DNA of 38,292 nucleotides from a virus. The notes beneath the pieces are model-generated. The model had not been told where the DNA came from. It did no database searches and worked only from the letters and a program-made list of their open reading frames with translations. Positions 22,359-30,750 of this stretch are shown in pieces. A program made the translations under genes and the position numbers. Where the stretch lies: IMG/VR virus record IMGVR_UViG_3300005262_000010, positions 1 to 38,292 of that record. One strand, 5' to 3'. How positions within the stretch are numbered: the stretch's first letter is position 1; each line of letters starts with the position of its first letter.

Positions 22359-23846
22359 ATGGACTTTGATGAAATCCCCTATGATTGGCTTGAGCCGGCG
22401 ACCCTCCTTGAGGTCAAGCCGAACTATTCAAATTCCGGTGTCCTGCCATATCCGACCAAGCCGCTGATCGTTGTCCACAAGCTTGCCAGCGGCACTCTGG
22501 CGCCCGGCCAGATCGTCGAGGTGACGCGCGGCGAGGAAGGCATCGACCTTTGCGGCCGTGGCTCGATCGGCGCCGAACAGATCGCGGCTTTCCGCAAGGC
22601 CAACAAAACCTCGCCGCTCTTCGTGACGGCAGCGGTCGACGCCGGCGGCGCGGTCAAGGCGACCGGCACCATCACGTTCGCGGGTGCCGTGCCTCAGGCC
22701 TCCGTTCTGCGGTTCAAGATTGCCGGCCGGGCGATCCGCTTCACTGCGAATCCGGCCGACACGGTCACGGTAATGGCTGCGGCACTGGCGGCTGCCATCA
22801 ACGCGGACCTGGACAACGTGGTCACGGCGGCCTCGGCGCTTGGCGTCGTTACCTGCACCGCCCGCAACGGCGGTGAGTTGGGCAACGGCATCGATCTGCG
22901 CGTCGATGCGGGAGCGTCTCCGGTTCCGTCCGGCCTGACGATCACAGTCGTCGATATGGCTGGTGGCGCTGGCAACCCCGTGCTGCAGACGGTGCTCGAT
23001 CTCCTTGCGAACACCTGGTTCACCGATATCAACAGCCCCTGGGCGGATGCCACCAACATGGCGGCACTCGCTGAGTGGCTGCGCGTCCGCTACCAGGCGA
23101 CGTCGAAGCTCGATGTCCACGGCTATGTCGCCAAGCGCGGCACCTATGGGGCGCTCGGTACCTTCGGCATGCTCACCAATTCGCCGAACCTGACCGCCAT
23201 GGGCCTCAACCGATCGCCGACCAGCCCTTGGGTTCTCTCGGCATCGGTTATGGCTCTCTGCGCCTTCCACTTGACGAACGATCCGGCTCGGCAGCTGCGG
23301 TCATTAGTCGTTCCTGGTGTCGAAGCGCCGGCGCCGGCGGACCAGTTCACCGACAGCGAACAGAACCTGCTCTTGAACAAGGGCATCTGCACCTTCGACC
23401 ATCTGTCTGATGGCTCGACGGTGATCTCGCGCATCATCACGACATACAAGACCTCAAGTCTTGGCGTCGCCGATCGTGCTTGGCTGGACATCATGACGCC
23501 GAAGACGCTGTCGCGCATTCGCTACGACTGGTCGGCCTACGTCTCGCTGCAATATCCGCGCTCCAAGTTGGTCGACGACGAAAGCGATGCATCTATGGCA
23601 AGTCGCTTCGATGATGACGAGGACGCGGGCAGCGCCGTCGTCACGCCGCGCCGCATGCATGCCTCCTGGGGCGCGCGCTGCAAACTCTATGGCGAGAAAG
23701 TCTGGATCGAGAATGTCCAGGCGACGGTCAAGGCCAGCGTCTTCCAGCGGGCATCCGACGACAGGAACCGGCTCGAAAGCCGTCAACAGATCAAGATCGT
23801 CGGCAACCTCATGGTGCTCGCCGGCTCCCTTGAATTCCAAGTGTAA
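22359..23846 (+). CDS. L: contractile tail sheath protein (Mu gpL-like)
   Basis: 495 residues, about the size of Mu gpL. The N-terminus (FDEIPYDWLEPATLLEVKPN, then YPTKPLIVVHKL) matches Mu-type sheaths, as do KTSPLFVTAAVD, the repeated beta-rich insertion, and the C-terminal RLESRQQIKIVGNLMVLAGS, which forms the extended-arm strands linking sheath subunits. The sheath contracts to drive the tube through the envelope, establishing a myovirus morphology. Followed 16 bases later by the tube gene. Confidence 0.95.
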   Translation: MDFDEIPYDWLEPATLLEVKPNYSNSGVLPYPTKPLIVVHKLASGTLAPGQIVEVTRGEEGIDLCGRGSIGAEQIAAFRKANKTSPLFVTAAVDAGGAVKATGTITFAGAVPQASVLRFKIAGRAIRFTANPADTVTVMAAALAAAINADLDNVVTAASALGVVTCTARNGGELGNGIDLRVDAGASPVPSGLTITVVDMAGGAGNPVLQTVLDLLANTWFTDINSPWADATNMAALAEWLRVRYQATSKLDVHGYVAKRGTYGALGTFGMLTNSPNLTAMGLNRSPTSPWVLSASVMALCAFHLTNDPARQLRSLVVPGVEAPAPADQFTDSEQNLLLNKGICTFDHLSDGSTVISRIITTYKTSSLGVADRAWLDIMTPKTLSRIRYDWSAYVSLQYPRSKLVDDESDASMASRFDDDEDAGSAVVTPRRMHASWGARCKLYGEKVWIENVQATVKASVFQRASDDRNRLESRQQIKIVGNLMVLAGSLEFQV

Positions 23847-23861
23847 GGAGAAAACCCAACC

Positions 23862-24224
23862 ATGGCTCAGGTATTGGGCATTGTGGATATCGTCTGGCGC
23901 GGACGAAATATCCCAGTCGAAAAGGGCGCCAAGATCAAGGTCGGTGGCATCAAGAATAATGCCGTGACCTATGGCCGCAAAGTGGGTCGCGCCCAGGAAT
24001 TCGAAGCCTCCGAGGTGACGGCTACGACCAATCTCGAAGCCGGTCAGCGCTGGGGCAATCTCTGGGATGCCAGTGAAGGCGAACTGCAAGTGGTCTGTGA
24101 CACCGGCCAGACCTTCGTGTTCGCCGAAGCCTTCCTGACCGACATCCCTGAGATCACCGGGGGCGAAGGCGGCAAGATCGAACTCAAATGGGCAGGCCCT
24201 CAGCCTGACGAGGTGCTCGCATGA
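23862..24224 (+). CDS. M: tail tube protein (Mu gpM-like)
   Basis: 120 residues (Mu gpM about 118). GIVDIVWRGRNIPVEKGAKI followed by YGRKVGRAQEFEASEVTATT, and AEAFLTDIPEITGGEGGKIE near the end, are typical of Mu tail tube proteins. It polymerises as hexameric rings inside the sheath. An AAGGAG site lies at 23846-23851. Its stop overlaps the next ATG. Confidence 0.93.
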   Translation: MAQVLGIVDIVWRGRNIPVEKGAKIKVGGIKNNAVTYGRKVGRAQEFEASEVTATTNLEAGQRWGNLWDASEGELQVVCDTGQTFVFAEAFLTDIPEITGGEGGKIELKWAGPQPDEVLA

Positions 24225-24703
24225 CGGCCGCTCTCAGCAAATCAAGCACTGTCGTCATCGATCTTGACGAGGATGCCGGCAAAACGGCAGAGACCGTGGT
24301 GGATCTCGACCGGCCCGCCGCGATCGCGGGCAAGGCGGACGCGGATGTCGTCGACGAAGACCTCAATCCGCTCGATCGGCTGCCCGAGGATGCCGTGCGC
24401 AATTCGGACGGCTCCGTAACGCTGCCCTTGCACTACAGCGTCACCCTTCGCACCAAGAAGGATGACAAGATCAAGGAGCGCGTCTTCGCCGAGCTTATCT
24501 TCCATCGCCTCAATGGTGCCGATCAGCGGGCGATCGGGGCGGTGAGCGATGAACATCAGATCGCCGTGTCCTTCGCGCGATCGACCCGCCTCAATCAGGC
24601 GATCATGAACGCGCTCTACGACAAGATGGATCTGTCCGACATCGCTCGGGCCGGACGCGTGATCAATTTTTTCGTCAGCAATGGCCCCAAAATTGGCGGC
24701 TGA
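24221..24703 (+). CDS. tail assembly chaperone, zero-frame product (Mu gp41-like)
   Basis: 160 residues. The N-terminal third is acidic and low-complexity, then DGSVTLPLHYSVTLRTKKDD and AELIFHRLNGADQRAIGAVS lead into a helical domain, the pattern of tail-assembly chaperones encoded between tube and tape measure. Most of the protein would also be made as a longer form by a -1 frameshift at 24667-24673. The chaperone binds the tape measure protein during tail assembly. Confidence 0.88.
   Translation: MTAALSKSSTVVIDLDEDAGKTAETVVDLDRPAAIAGKADADVVDEDLNPLDRLPEDAVRNSDGSVTLPLHYSVTLRTKKDDKIKERVFAELIFHRLNGADQRAIGAVSDEHQIAVSFARSTRLNQAIMNALYDKMDLSDIARAGRVINFFVSNGPKIGG
24667..24673 (+). other. probable -1 ribosomal frameshift site (T TTT TTC)
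   Basis: In the chaperone frame the codons AAT TTT TTC at 24665-24673 give a perfect X XXY YYZ heptamer. Both tRNAs keep good pairing after a -1 slip (TTT to TTT, TTC to TTT). The -1 frame is open from there to 24834 and joins without stops. A stem GTTGGC/GCCGAC lies about 35 bases downstream (24706-24723). Tail chaperones of many phages use programmed frameshifts at this place. Confidence 0.65.
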
Positions 24704-24834
24704 TGGTTGGCGGTCTTGCCGACAGTACGTCGCTCTCGGCGTCGGACATTGATGGGTTCGACGCCGAAACTCTCACCTACTGGTGGAACTGCGTGATGGA
24801 ATGGCGGGGATACGCCAAGACCCTGGGAGACTGA
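24667..24834 (+). CDS. -1 frame extension of the tail assembly chaperone (Mu gp42-position partner)
   Basis: After the slip, the -1 frame adds about 54 residues (RQQWPQNWRLMVGGLADSTS, then DIDGFDAETLTYWWNCVMEW, ending YAKTLGD) and stops one base before the tape measure ATG. Aromatic-rich C-terminal extensions of this kind are typical of frameshifted chaperone T domains. An ATG at 24703 overlapping the zero-frame stop could start a separate 43-residue protein (24703-24834) instead; it has no good ribosome site. Either way this stretch is coding. Confidence 0.7.
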   Translation, partial: FFRQQWPQNWRLMVGGLADSTSLSASDIDGFDAETLTYWWNCVMEWRGYAKTLGD

Positions 24835-24835
24835 C

Positions 24836-27271
24836 ATGGCAAGGTCGATGGCGCTGGACGTTCTGGTCCGATTGAAGGATCTTCTGTCCTCGCCGTTGCG
24901 GGGCCTCCGCCGCAGCCTCCAGGGCGTTGTCGACACGGCCAAGAAAATCGGCCTGGTCGGCACGGCGATCGCCGCCATCTCCTTTATGCAGCCGATGAAG
25001 GAGGCGGCCGCATTCCAGCAGCAACTCCTCGACATTGCCGGAACGTCCAACAAGACAGGCGCGCAAGCCTATCTGATGGTCGATCAACTCAAGGGGCGTT
25101 TCGAGGATCCGGCGCTGACGGTCGGGCAGACGTCCGACACGGTCGCCAAGGGCTCCGGCCAGATGATCGCCGCCGGCCTTGATGAGCAGCTCGTCAACAA
25201 TTCCCTGAAAAGTATCGGCCGCGCCACCAAAGCCGCGAATGCCGATTTCGCAGACATGTCGGCAGTTGCGGTTTCACTCCTGCAGACGCTGAAGCTCCCG
25301 GCCGATCAGCTCGAAGATACTTTTGCCGGCCTCATTGTCGCCGGCAAGGAAGGTTCCTTCGAGCTGAAGGACATGGCGAAAAGCTTCCCCGGTCTTACCG
25401 GGCAGATGGCAAAGCTCGGCATCACCGGCCGAACGGCTGCGACACAGCTTGCCGCCATGCTGCAGATTGCCAAGAAGGGAACAGCCGACCCGGCCGAGGC
25501 GGCGAACAATCTCAATAATTTCCTGTCGAAGATCACTGCGCCGGAGACCGTGCGCAACTTCGAGAAGATGGGCGTCGATATCCAGGGCGTCATGCAGGAC
25601 GCGGTCACTAAGGGCATCAATCCGATCGAAGCCGTCATCCAGAAGATCTCGACGCTGACGGGCATCTCCGGCAAGGAAATCGACGGCCTGATGAAGAAGG
25701 CCGAGGCCGGCGGCCTCAAGGGTGCCGACGCGCTGGAGCAGGTTCGCACACAGCTCGAGGCGATCCATGGCGCCGGCGCGCTCGGCGGGCTCTTCTCCGA
25801 CATGCAGGTGATGGGCTTCATTATTCCCATGCTTGCCAACGTCGACGAATACAAGCGCATCCGCGATCGGGTGGCCGAGGCGACGGGCGCAATGAGCGAC
25901 GCCGACTTTGCAACGCAGATGCAGAGCTTGAATACGCAGCTTACCATCTTCGGCGAACTCGGAACGCAGGCCTGGCGGGAAGTCGGCCTCGCATTCGGCA
26001 CCTGGCTGCCGCCCATTAACAGCGCCCTCCAAGCGGCTTTGAAGTGGCTTCGAGATCTCGACGCCTCGACGGGCGGCATGGTGAAACAGAGCCTCGCCTG
26101 GGCCGGTGCCGGCGTGCTTGTCGTCACGGCCCTTGGCGCCCTCGGCGTTGTCCTGCCTGTCATCGCCGCTGGCCTTTCGGCCGTCGCTGCCCTCATCTCG
26201 CCTGTCGGTCTGGCGCTCGCAGCGATCGCCGCCGGCGCCGTCTATGTCTATCGCAACTGGTCGAGCTACGGGCCGCGGCTGACCCGGCTTTGGGATCGGG
26301 CCAAGGATGGGTTCTTCCGGCTCGCTGATGGTGTGCGTGATCGCGGCCGCCGGATTATGGATGCCGGCCGCGAAATCTACACGCGATATGCGCCGATGGT
26401 CCGGCGAGGATTCGAAACGGCTTGGCGCGACGTCCAGGCCGGCTTGCGCAACCTTCAGCCGTTCTTCGACAGCTTCCGCAAGAGCCTCAAATTCGATATC
26501 GACCTGTCCGGCCTGTCGATCGATAATGCCAAGCTGGCGACGTTCAGGGCGCTCGACCTAGCCCTTGCCGGCATCAAGTCGGGCTGGGAGGCGCTGCGCG
26601 ACTTCGGCTCCGGTTTTGCGCCGCATCTCGCCAAGATCGGCGAAAACCTCGGCAGCACGGTCAACTCGGCCGTCGCGATCGCCCGCGCGTTTGGTCGTCT
26701 GGCGAATGCCGTTGGACGTCTCATCGGCCTCGATCAGACGAAACTCGACGGTTTCTTCAAGCTCTTGGGCGATATAGCCGGCCATACGGGCGAGCTGGCA
26801 ACCAAGATCATCAGCGAGCTCTCGCGTCTGATTGCCGATTTCGTCAACGGACTGGCGAGCCTGGTCGAACAGGTCAATGCCGGCATCGACTGGCAAAAGC
26901 TGATGCCAACCGGCGTTGCAGATGCGTGGAATGCATTGGCCAGCGCAATCAAAGCCGTGAAATCCGCCATGTCCTACTTCCAGGGCAGCGTCGTTAAACC
27001 GGGCGAAGCTCTGCCGAATGGCACGGCTGCAGGCTCCGCGACTGATGCGGACGGCGGCCGTGGCGCGGCGCTGGATGACTTCTTGAGCGGGCCAGTTCCC
27101 GCCAACAATAATCGCCCGGCCGGCGCTGTTGCTCCTGCTCAGACTAAGGCTGTCGTCGGCGGAACCGTTACCGTCAAGATCGACGGTCCCGGACAGGTGA
27201 CGGGTGTCACCAGTGACAATCCGGCCGTGCCGCTGAAGGCAAACACCGGCCGTTCTGTCGGGAGGCCGTAA
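24836..27271 (+). CDS. tape measure protein
   Basis: 811 residues. The N-terminal helical domain (LDVLVRLKDLLSSPLRGLRR, VVDTAKKIGLVGTAIAAISF) and the region ELKDMAKSFPGLTGQMAKLG to NNLNNFLSKITAPETV match the TP901-type tape measure core. A long hydrophobic stretch at about 418-472 (VLVVTALGALGVVLPVIAAG, then ALAAIAAGAVYVYRNW) is the membrane-active part. The C-terminus is glycine/alanine-rich. The protein sets tail length and is ejected into the envelope. It uses the chaperone pair upstream. Confidence 0.95.
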   Translation: MARSMALDVLVRLKDLLSSPLRGLRRSLQGVVDTAKKIGLVGTAIAAISFMQPMKEAAAFQQQLLDIAGTSNKTGAQAYLMVDQLKGRFEDPALTVGQTSDTVAKGSGQMIAAGLDEQLVNNSLKSIGRATKAANADFADMSAVAVSLLQTLKLPADQLEDTFAGLIVAGKEGSFELKDMAKSFPGLTGQMAKLGITGRTAATQLAAMLQIAKKGTADPAEAANNLNNFLSKITAPETVRNFEKMGVDIQGVMQDAVTKGINPIEAVIQKISTLTGISGKEIDGLMKKAEAGGLKGADALEQVRTQLEAIHGAGALGGLFSDMQVMGFIIPMLANVDEYKRIRDRVAEATGAMSDADFATQMQSLNTQLTIFGELGTQAWREVGLAFGTWLPPINSALQAALKWLRDLDASTGGMVKQSLAWAGAGVLVVTALGALGVVLPVIAAGLSAVAALISPVGLALAAIAAGAVYVYRNWSSYGPRLTRLWDRAKDGFFRLADGVRDRGRRIMDAGREIYTRYAPMVRRGFETAWRDVQAGLRNLQPFFDSFRKSLKFDIDLSGLSIDNAKLATFRALDLALAGIKSGWEALRDFGSGFAPHLAKIGENLGSTVNSAVAIARAFGRLANAVGRLIGLDQTKLDGFFKLLGDIAGHTGELATKIISELSRLIADFVNGLASLVEQVNAGIDWQKLMPTGVADAWNALASAIKAVKSAMSYFQGSVVKPGEALPNGTAAGSATDADGGRGAALDDFLSGPVPANNNRPAGAVAPAQTKAVVGGTVTVKIDGPGQVTGVTSDNPAVPLKANTGRSVGRP

Positions 27272-28515
27272 TGCAGCTAGATAGCATCTCCTGGGTTCTT
27301 CCCGGCCTGTTGCCCGGCAGCTTTCGCGGCATCACCTTCCACGTCCCGGACGCGTCGAGTGACGTCGGCCGCCGCGTCGTCGAGTATCTTTTCCCCGGCG
27401 TCGACCTTGCCGCCTATGACGACTTCGGCCGCGCACCTGGTGTCATCTCGATTAGCGGCCTGATCGTCGGGGATGACTACCGTGCCCAGGCAAAGGCCCT
27501 TGAAGCCGCTTTCGAGACGGCCGGACCCGCAACGCTGATCCATCCCTGGCTTGGCCCGATGACTGTGATTGTCGAGGAACCGGCACAGATCTACTTCTCC
27601 GATCGGGAGCTGCGCGTTCTGCGCTTCACCGCGACCCTGAAGCGGATCGCTACGTCCGCGTCTTCGATCCTTGCCGGCATCAGCGGCCTGTCGGATGCGA
27701 TCGCCTCGGTCACGGCCGCCGCCACCGCTCTGGCCGCCGGCGTCTCCTCGATCCTGTCGGCAACGCGCGGCAAGGCGGTTTCCCGTTCCTATCGCGTCCT
27801 GACGTCCACCGCCGCAGCAGTGACGGCCCCGACAGGATCGGCAAGGGCGCTGCCGCGCATCAAGGCCGCGATCGCCGCGACCACGCCCGCCGATCCGGTC
27901 GCGCTGGATGGCCTGGTTCAGACGGTCGCTGCCGTCGTCAGTGAATATGCCGAGACGCCGGCCGTTTCTCCGGCCGCAAGCGCAGTCGCGACTGAGCAGG
28001 CAACATCGAGCGCCCTGATGGATCTCGGCATCGCCATCGCCGAGCAGCTCACCGGCGCCGTCGCGGATGCGCCATCCGACGCCGATCGAGCGCTTCTCCT
28101 CTCGGCCGCTTCGCAGTTCCTTGCCGCAATCGCCAGCCAGTCGACCTTCGCCGACTATGCTTCGCGGCAGGAGGCTCAAGCCTTCCGGTCGCGGGCGACG
28201 GTCGCGATCGACGCGCTCACGGATAATTTGGAGACGTTTTCCGGCTCGACCTTCGACGTCCAGAGCACCACGCTTCGGCGCGCGGCGCGGGATCTGCAGG
28301 CGGCATTGATCGCCGATATCAATGAGACGATCGGCCGTCTGCCGGCCGTCATCGTCTTCAGGAATGATCGCCCGCTCGACGCCTGGCTTCTTGCCCAGCA
28401 CGTCTTCGGCGATACGCCGGCGCAGATCGAGGCTGGCTATCGTGACATCGTCGCCAGGAACCGGCCGCGCCACCCTTCGGCCCTGCCGGCCGGCGGCGTC
28501 GAGGTGCTGCGCTGA
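27271..28515 (+). CDS. N: DNA circularisation N-terminal-domain protein (Mu gpN-like)
   Basis: 414 residues; ATG overlaps the tape measure stop. Residues 5-95 (GSFRGITFHVPDASSDVGRR, EYLFPGVDLAAYDDFGR, then HPWLGPMTVIV) match the DNA_circ_N domain found in Mu gpN. Despite the name, gpN is a baseplate/tail component (its Mu homologue was linked to DNA ends being protected on entry). The middle is alanine/serine-rich and helical; the C-terminus has the AWLLAQHVFGDTPAQIEA signature. Confidence 0.9.
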   Translation: MQLDSISWVLPGLLPGSFRGITFHVPDASSDVGRRVVEYLFPGVDLAAYDDFGRAPGVISISGLIVGDDYRAQAKALEAAFETAGPATLIHPWLGPMTVIVEEPAQIYFSDRELRVLRFTATLKRIATSASSILAGISGLSDAIASVTAAATALAAGVSSILSATRGKAVSRSYRVLTSTAAAVTAPTGSARALPRIKAAIAATTPADPVALDGLVQTVAAVVSEYAETPAVSPAASAVATEQATSSALMDLGIAIAEQLTGAVADAPSDADRALLLSAASQFLAAIASQSTFADYASRQEAQAFRSRATVAIDALTDNLETFSGSTFDVQSTTLRRAARDLQAALIADINETIGRLPAVIVFRNDRPLDAWLLAQHVFGDTPAQIEAGYRDIVARNRPRHPSALPAGGVEVLR

Positions 28516-29714
28516 TGACCAGGACGTCTGGCATTTCGCTGCGTGTCGCCGGCAAGCTTTACGATCAGTGGACCTCGGCCGAAGTGACGCGCGACCTGAA
28601 GGACTTTTCGGGCTCTTACAGCTTCACCCTCCGGGACACCAAACGTTCGCTTCAGACCTTCGACTATGCAAGCGGTGGCGCGATCACCGAGATTCGCCCA
28701 GGTCCGGCTTGTGATGTTCTCATCCACGGCGAAGTGGTGCTGAAGGGCTTCATAGAGGACGTTGCGCCGGATATCGGTGAGGGCTCGGCCAGCGTCCAGA
28801 TCGCGGGGCGCGACAAGACCGGCGACCTGGTCGACTGCGCCGCCTTGACCGATGGGCCGTCGGAGTTTCGCAACGTCAAGCTTGAAGACGCGGCCAAGCG
28901 CATCGCCGAGCCTTTCGGCCTTGGCGTCCGCAGCGAGATAGATACGGGTGAGCCCTTCACACGCTATGGGCTGGACCTTGCCGAGACGGCGTTTTCCGCA
29001 ATCGAGAAGGGCTCTCGGGCGCGTCATGCTTTGATCCTCTCCGATGGCGTCGGCAATATCGTCATCACCCAGACGGGAAAGACGCGGGCGCCGGCTGATC
29101 TTCGACTGCCGGGCAACGTCCTCAGATCGTCTGGCAGCTATAGTCACCAGCGCCGCCACTCCAAGACTTACGTGCGCGGGCAAGGCGAAAAGGCTGGCAA
29201 GACCCGCTCCGGATCTGCGGCACTCGATAAGACGGCCGCACCGCTGTCTCCCGACGATCGGCAGGCGTCCAGCGGTGCGACCGAGATCGAGCGTAAGGGC
29301 ACGGCCGCGACCGGCATCGCCACGGACGACGAGATCACGCGCTATCGCCCCATCGTCCATCTAGCGCGTAGCAAGGCTGATGCGGCCTCTGCCCAGGACG
29401 AGGCGGACTGGCGCATGCGTACGGCGCGCGGTGAGAGCGAAGAAGTGACCTATACCGTCAGGGGGTTTGACGCTGATGGCCGGCTCTGGCGCGTCAATGA
29501 GATCACCTATGTTTCCGACGCATTCCAGGACATCGAGCGCGATATGCTGATCGTCAAGGTGACGAACCGCTCCGACGAGAGCGGCGACGTGACCGAGCTG
29601 ACGGTGACGAGTCCGGAGGCCTTCGACGCCGGGCCGACTGGCAAACGCCGCACCAACCGCACACGGCGCAAGAAGGCGTCGGGCAATCTCGACGGCACAG
29701 CTCGGGGGCTTTGA
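28515..29714 (+). CDS. P: baseplate hub protein (Mu gpP/gp44-like)
   Basis: 399 residues; ATG overlaps the gpN stop. The beta-rich N-terminus (ISLRVAGKLYDQWTSAEVTR, GSYSFTLRD) continues with VSVQIAGRDKTGDLVDCAAL-like SVQIAGRDKTGDLVDCA and AEPFGLGVRSEID, as in gpD/gpP hub proteins. Further on, GDAHFQ-type blocks are replaced by RTARGESEEVTYTVRGFDAD and LWRVNEITYVSD. It forms the trimeric hub joining tube and spike. C-terminal tail is basic. Confidence 0.93.
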   Translation: MTRTSGISLRVAGKLYDQWTSAEVTRDLKDFSGSYSFTLRDTKRSLQTFDYASGGAITEIRPGPACDVLIHGEVVLKGFIEDVAPDIGEGSASVQIAGRDKTGDLVDCAALTDGPSEFRNVKLEDAAKRIAEPFGLGVRSEIDTGEPFTRYGLDLAETAFSAIEKGSRARHALILSDGVGNIVITQTGKTRAPADLRLPGNVLRSSGSYSHQRRHSKTYVRGQGEKAGKTRSGSAALDKTAAPLSPDDRQASSGATEIERKGTAATGIATDDEITRYRPIVHLARSKADAASAQDEADWRMRTARGESEEVTYTVRGFDADGRLWRVNEITYVSDAFQDIERDMLIVKVTNRSDESGDVTELTVTSPEAFDAGPTGKRRTNRTRRKKASGNLDGTARGL

Positions 29715-30229
29715 TGAACAACGAAACCGCAAGCAAGATTCGCGGCATGGTCCGGCGCGCAACGCTGAAGAACATCAAGGATGACGGCCAGACGCAGACG
29801 GCATCCGTCGAAGTTGCCGAGGGCGTCTGGCGCGACGACGTCGAGGTCATGCAGCCATACGGCTTCGCCTCGCATGTTCCCGAGGACGGCGCCCTGGCGA
29901 TTGTGCTGGCGGTTGGCTCCGATGAAGGTGATATCGTCGTCCTGCCGGTTGCCAATCCTTCTAAGCGGCTTGGAAAGCTCGGCGCCGGCGACGTCGGCCT
30001 CTACGGCCAGCATGGCGACAGGGTGACGATTTCGGATGGCGGCACGATCGAGCTGCAGGCGGGCGAGTCCGTCGCGGTCAAGGTCGGCGGAGTGACGTTC
30101 GTGGTCTCGGCCGAGGGCGTTGATATCACCGGCGGCCACGTCAAGCACAACGGCAAGAACATCGGCGACACGCATATTCATGGCGGCGTTGTCGAGGGTG
30201 GAGACGACACCGACGTGCCGTCAAACTGA
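29714..30229 (+). CDS. baseplate spike protein (Mu gp45-like)
   Basis: 171 residues from ATG 29714 (TTG 29711 possible), overlapping the hub stop. An OB-fold-like N-terminal half (VEVMQPYGFASHVPEDGALA) leads into a beta-helix spike (AGDVGLYGQHGDRVTISDGG) and the tip motif GDTHIHGGVV with its H-x-H, which in Mu gp45 binds iron at the spike point. The spike pierces the outer membrane. The second late block ends here, directly before promoter module 3. Confidence 0.92.
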   Translation: MNNETASKIRGMVRRATLKNIKDDGQTQTASVEVAEGVWRDDVEVMQPYGFASHVPEDGALAIVLAVGSDEGDIVVLPVANPSKRLGKLGAGDVGLYGQHGDRVTISDGGTIELQAGESVAVKVGGVTFVVSAEGVDITGGHVKHNGKNIGDTHIHGGVVEGGDDTDVPSN

Positions 30230-30232
30230 TGG

Positions 30233-30291
30233 CATGCCCGCCGAGGCGGGCATGATCTAATCCGCGCGCGCGCGATAGCGTGCGCCCATGT
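30233..30291 (+). promoter_or_regulatory. late promoter module 3 (before baseplate/fibre genes)
   Basis: The perfect inverted repeat CATGCCCGCC GA GGCGGGCATG is at 30233-30254. A, 31 bases and CATG follow (30287-30290); the ATG is the gp46 start. The spacer contains CGCGCGCGCGCG (30263-30274), an alternating tract able to form Z-DNA, and a -10-like GATAGCG at 30274-30280. No ribosome site precedes the ATG. Arms and spacing match module 2 within one base. Confidence 0.65.
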
Positions 30292-30749
30292 TTCTCGATC
30301 TCGCTCTTAAATATGACAGTGCAGCGCGCCGGTGCGATCTCGTGCTCGGCGCCGACTTCGATTTGGCGATCGACGAAACCCCCATTCCCGCCATCCTCAT
30401 GTCTGTTGGTCTCGATCGGCGCGCAGCTCCGGACGATCCCCTGCCGGAAGGCCGCTCGCAGTTCCTCGCGCCGGCGTCCTATTCCGAACGCCGGGGCTGC
30501 GCCGGCGATGCGCTCGACCCTTATGGCGATGTCACCGGTGTGCGCACCTGGTTGCTTGATCGCGCCAAGCAGACCGAAACGACGCGGCAGCTCTACGAAT
30601 TCTGGCTGCAGGAAAGCCTTGCCTGGGCGGAAGCCGAAACCGGCGAACCCGCCGAAATCGAAGTTGCATGGCTCGCTTCGGGAATCCTCGGCTACCGCGT
30701 CCAGGTCCAGGACGAAAGCGTGATGCTTTCCAGACGCGTGGAGACCTGA
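30288..30749 (+). CDS. baseplate wedge protein (Mu gp46-like)
   Basis: 153 residues. FLDLALKYDSAARRCDLVLG, ILMSVGLDRRAAPDD, and GDALDPYGDVTGVRTWLLDR (RKGYWGD-type block) match the GP46 family, as does the ending GILGYRVQVQDE. It starts at the CATG of promoter module 3 with no ribosome site, so a leaderless or very short-leader message is likely. It links spike hub and wedge. Confidence 0.9.
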   Translation: MFLDLALKYDSAARRCDLVLGADFDLAIDETPIPAILMSVGLDRRAAPDDPLPEGRSQFLAPASYSERRGCAGDALDPYGDVTGVRTWLLDRAKQTETTRQLYEFWLQESLAWAEAETGEPAEIEVAWLASGILGYRVQVQDESVMLSRRVET

Positions 30750-30750
30750 C

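Noticed and set aside
27277-28473. 398-residue minus-strand open frame opposite gpN
   Set aside because: Arg/Gly/Asp-rich low-information shadow of the DNA_circ_N gene.
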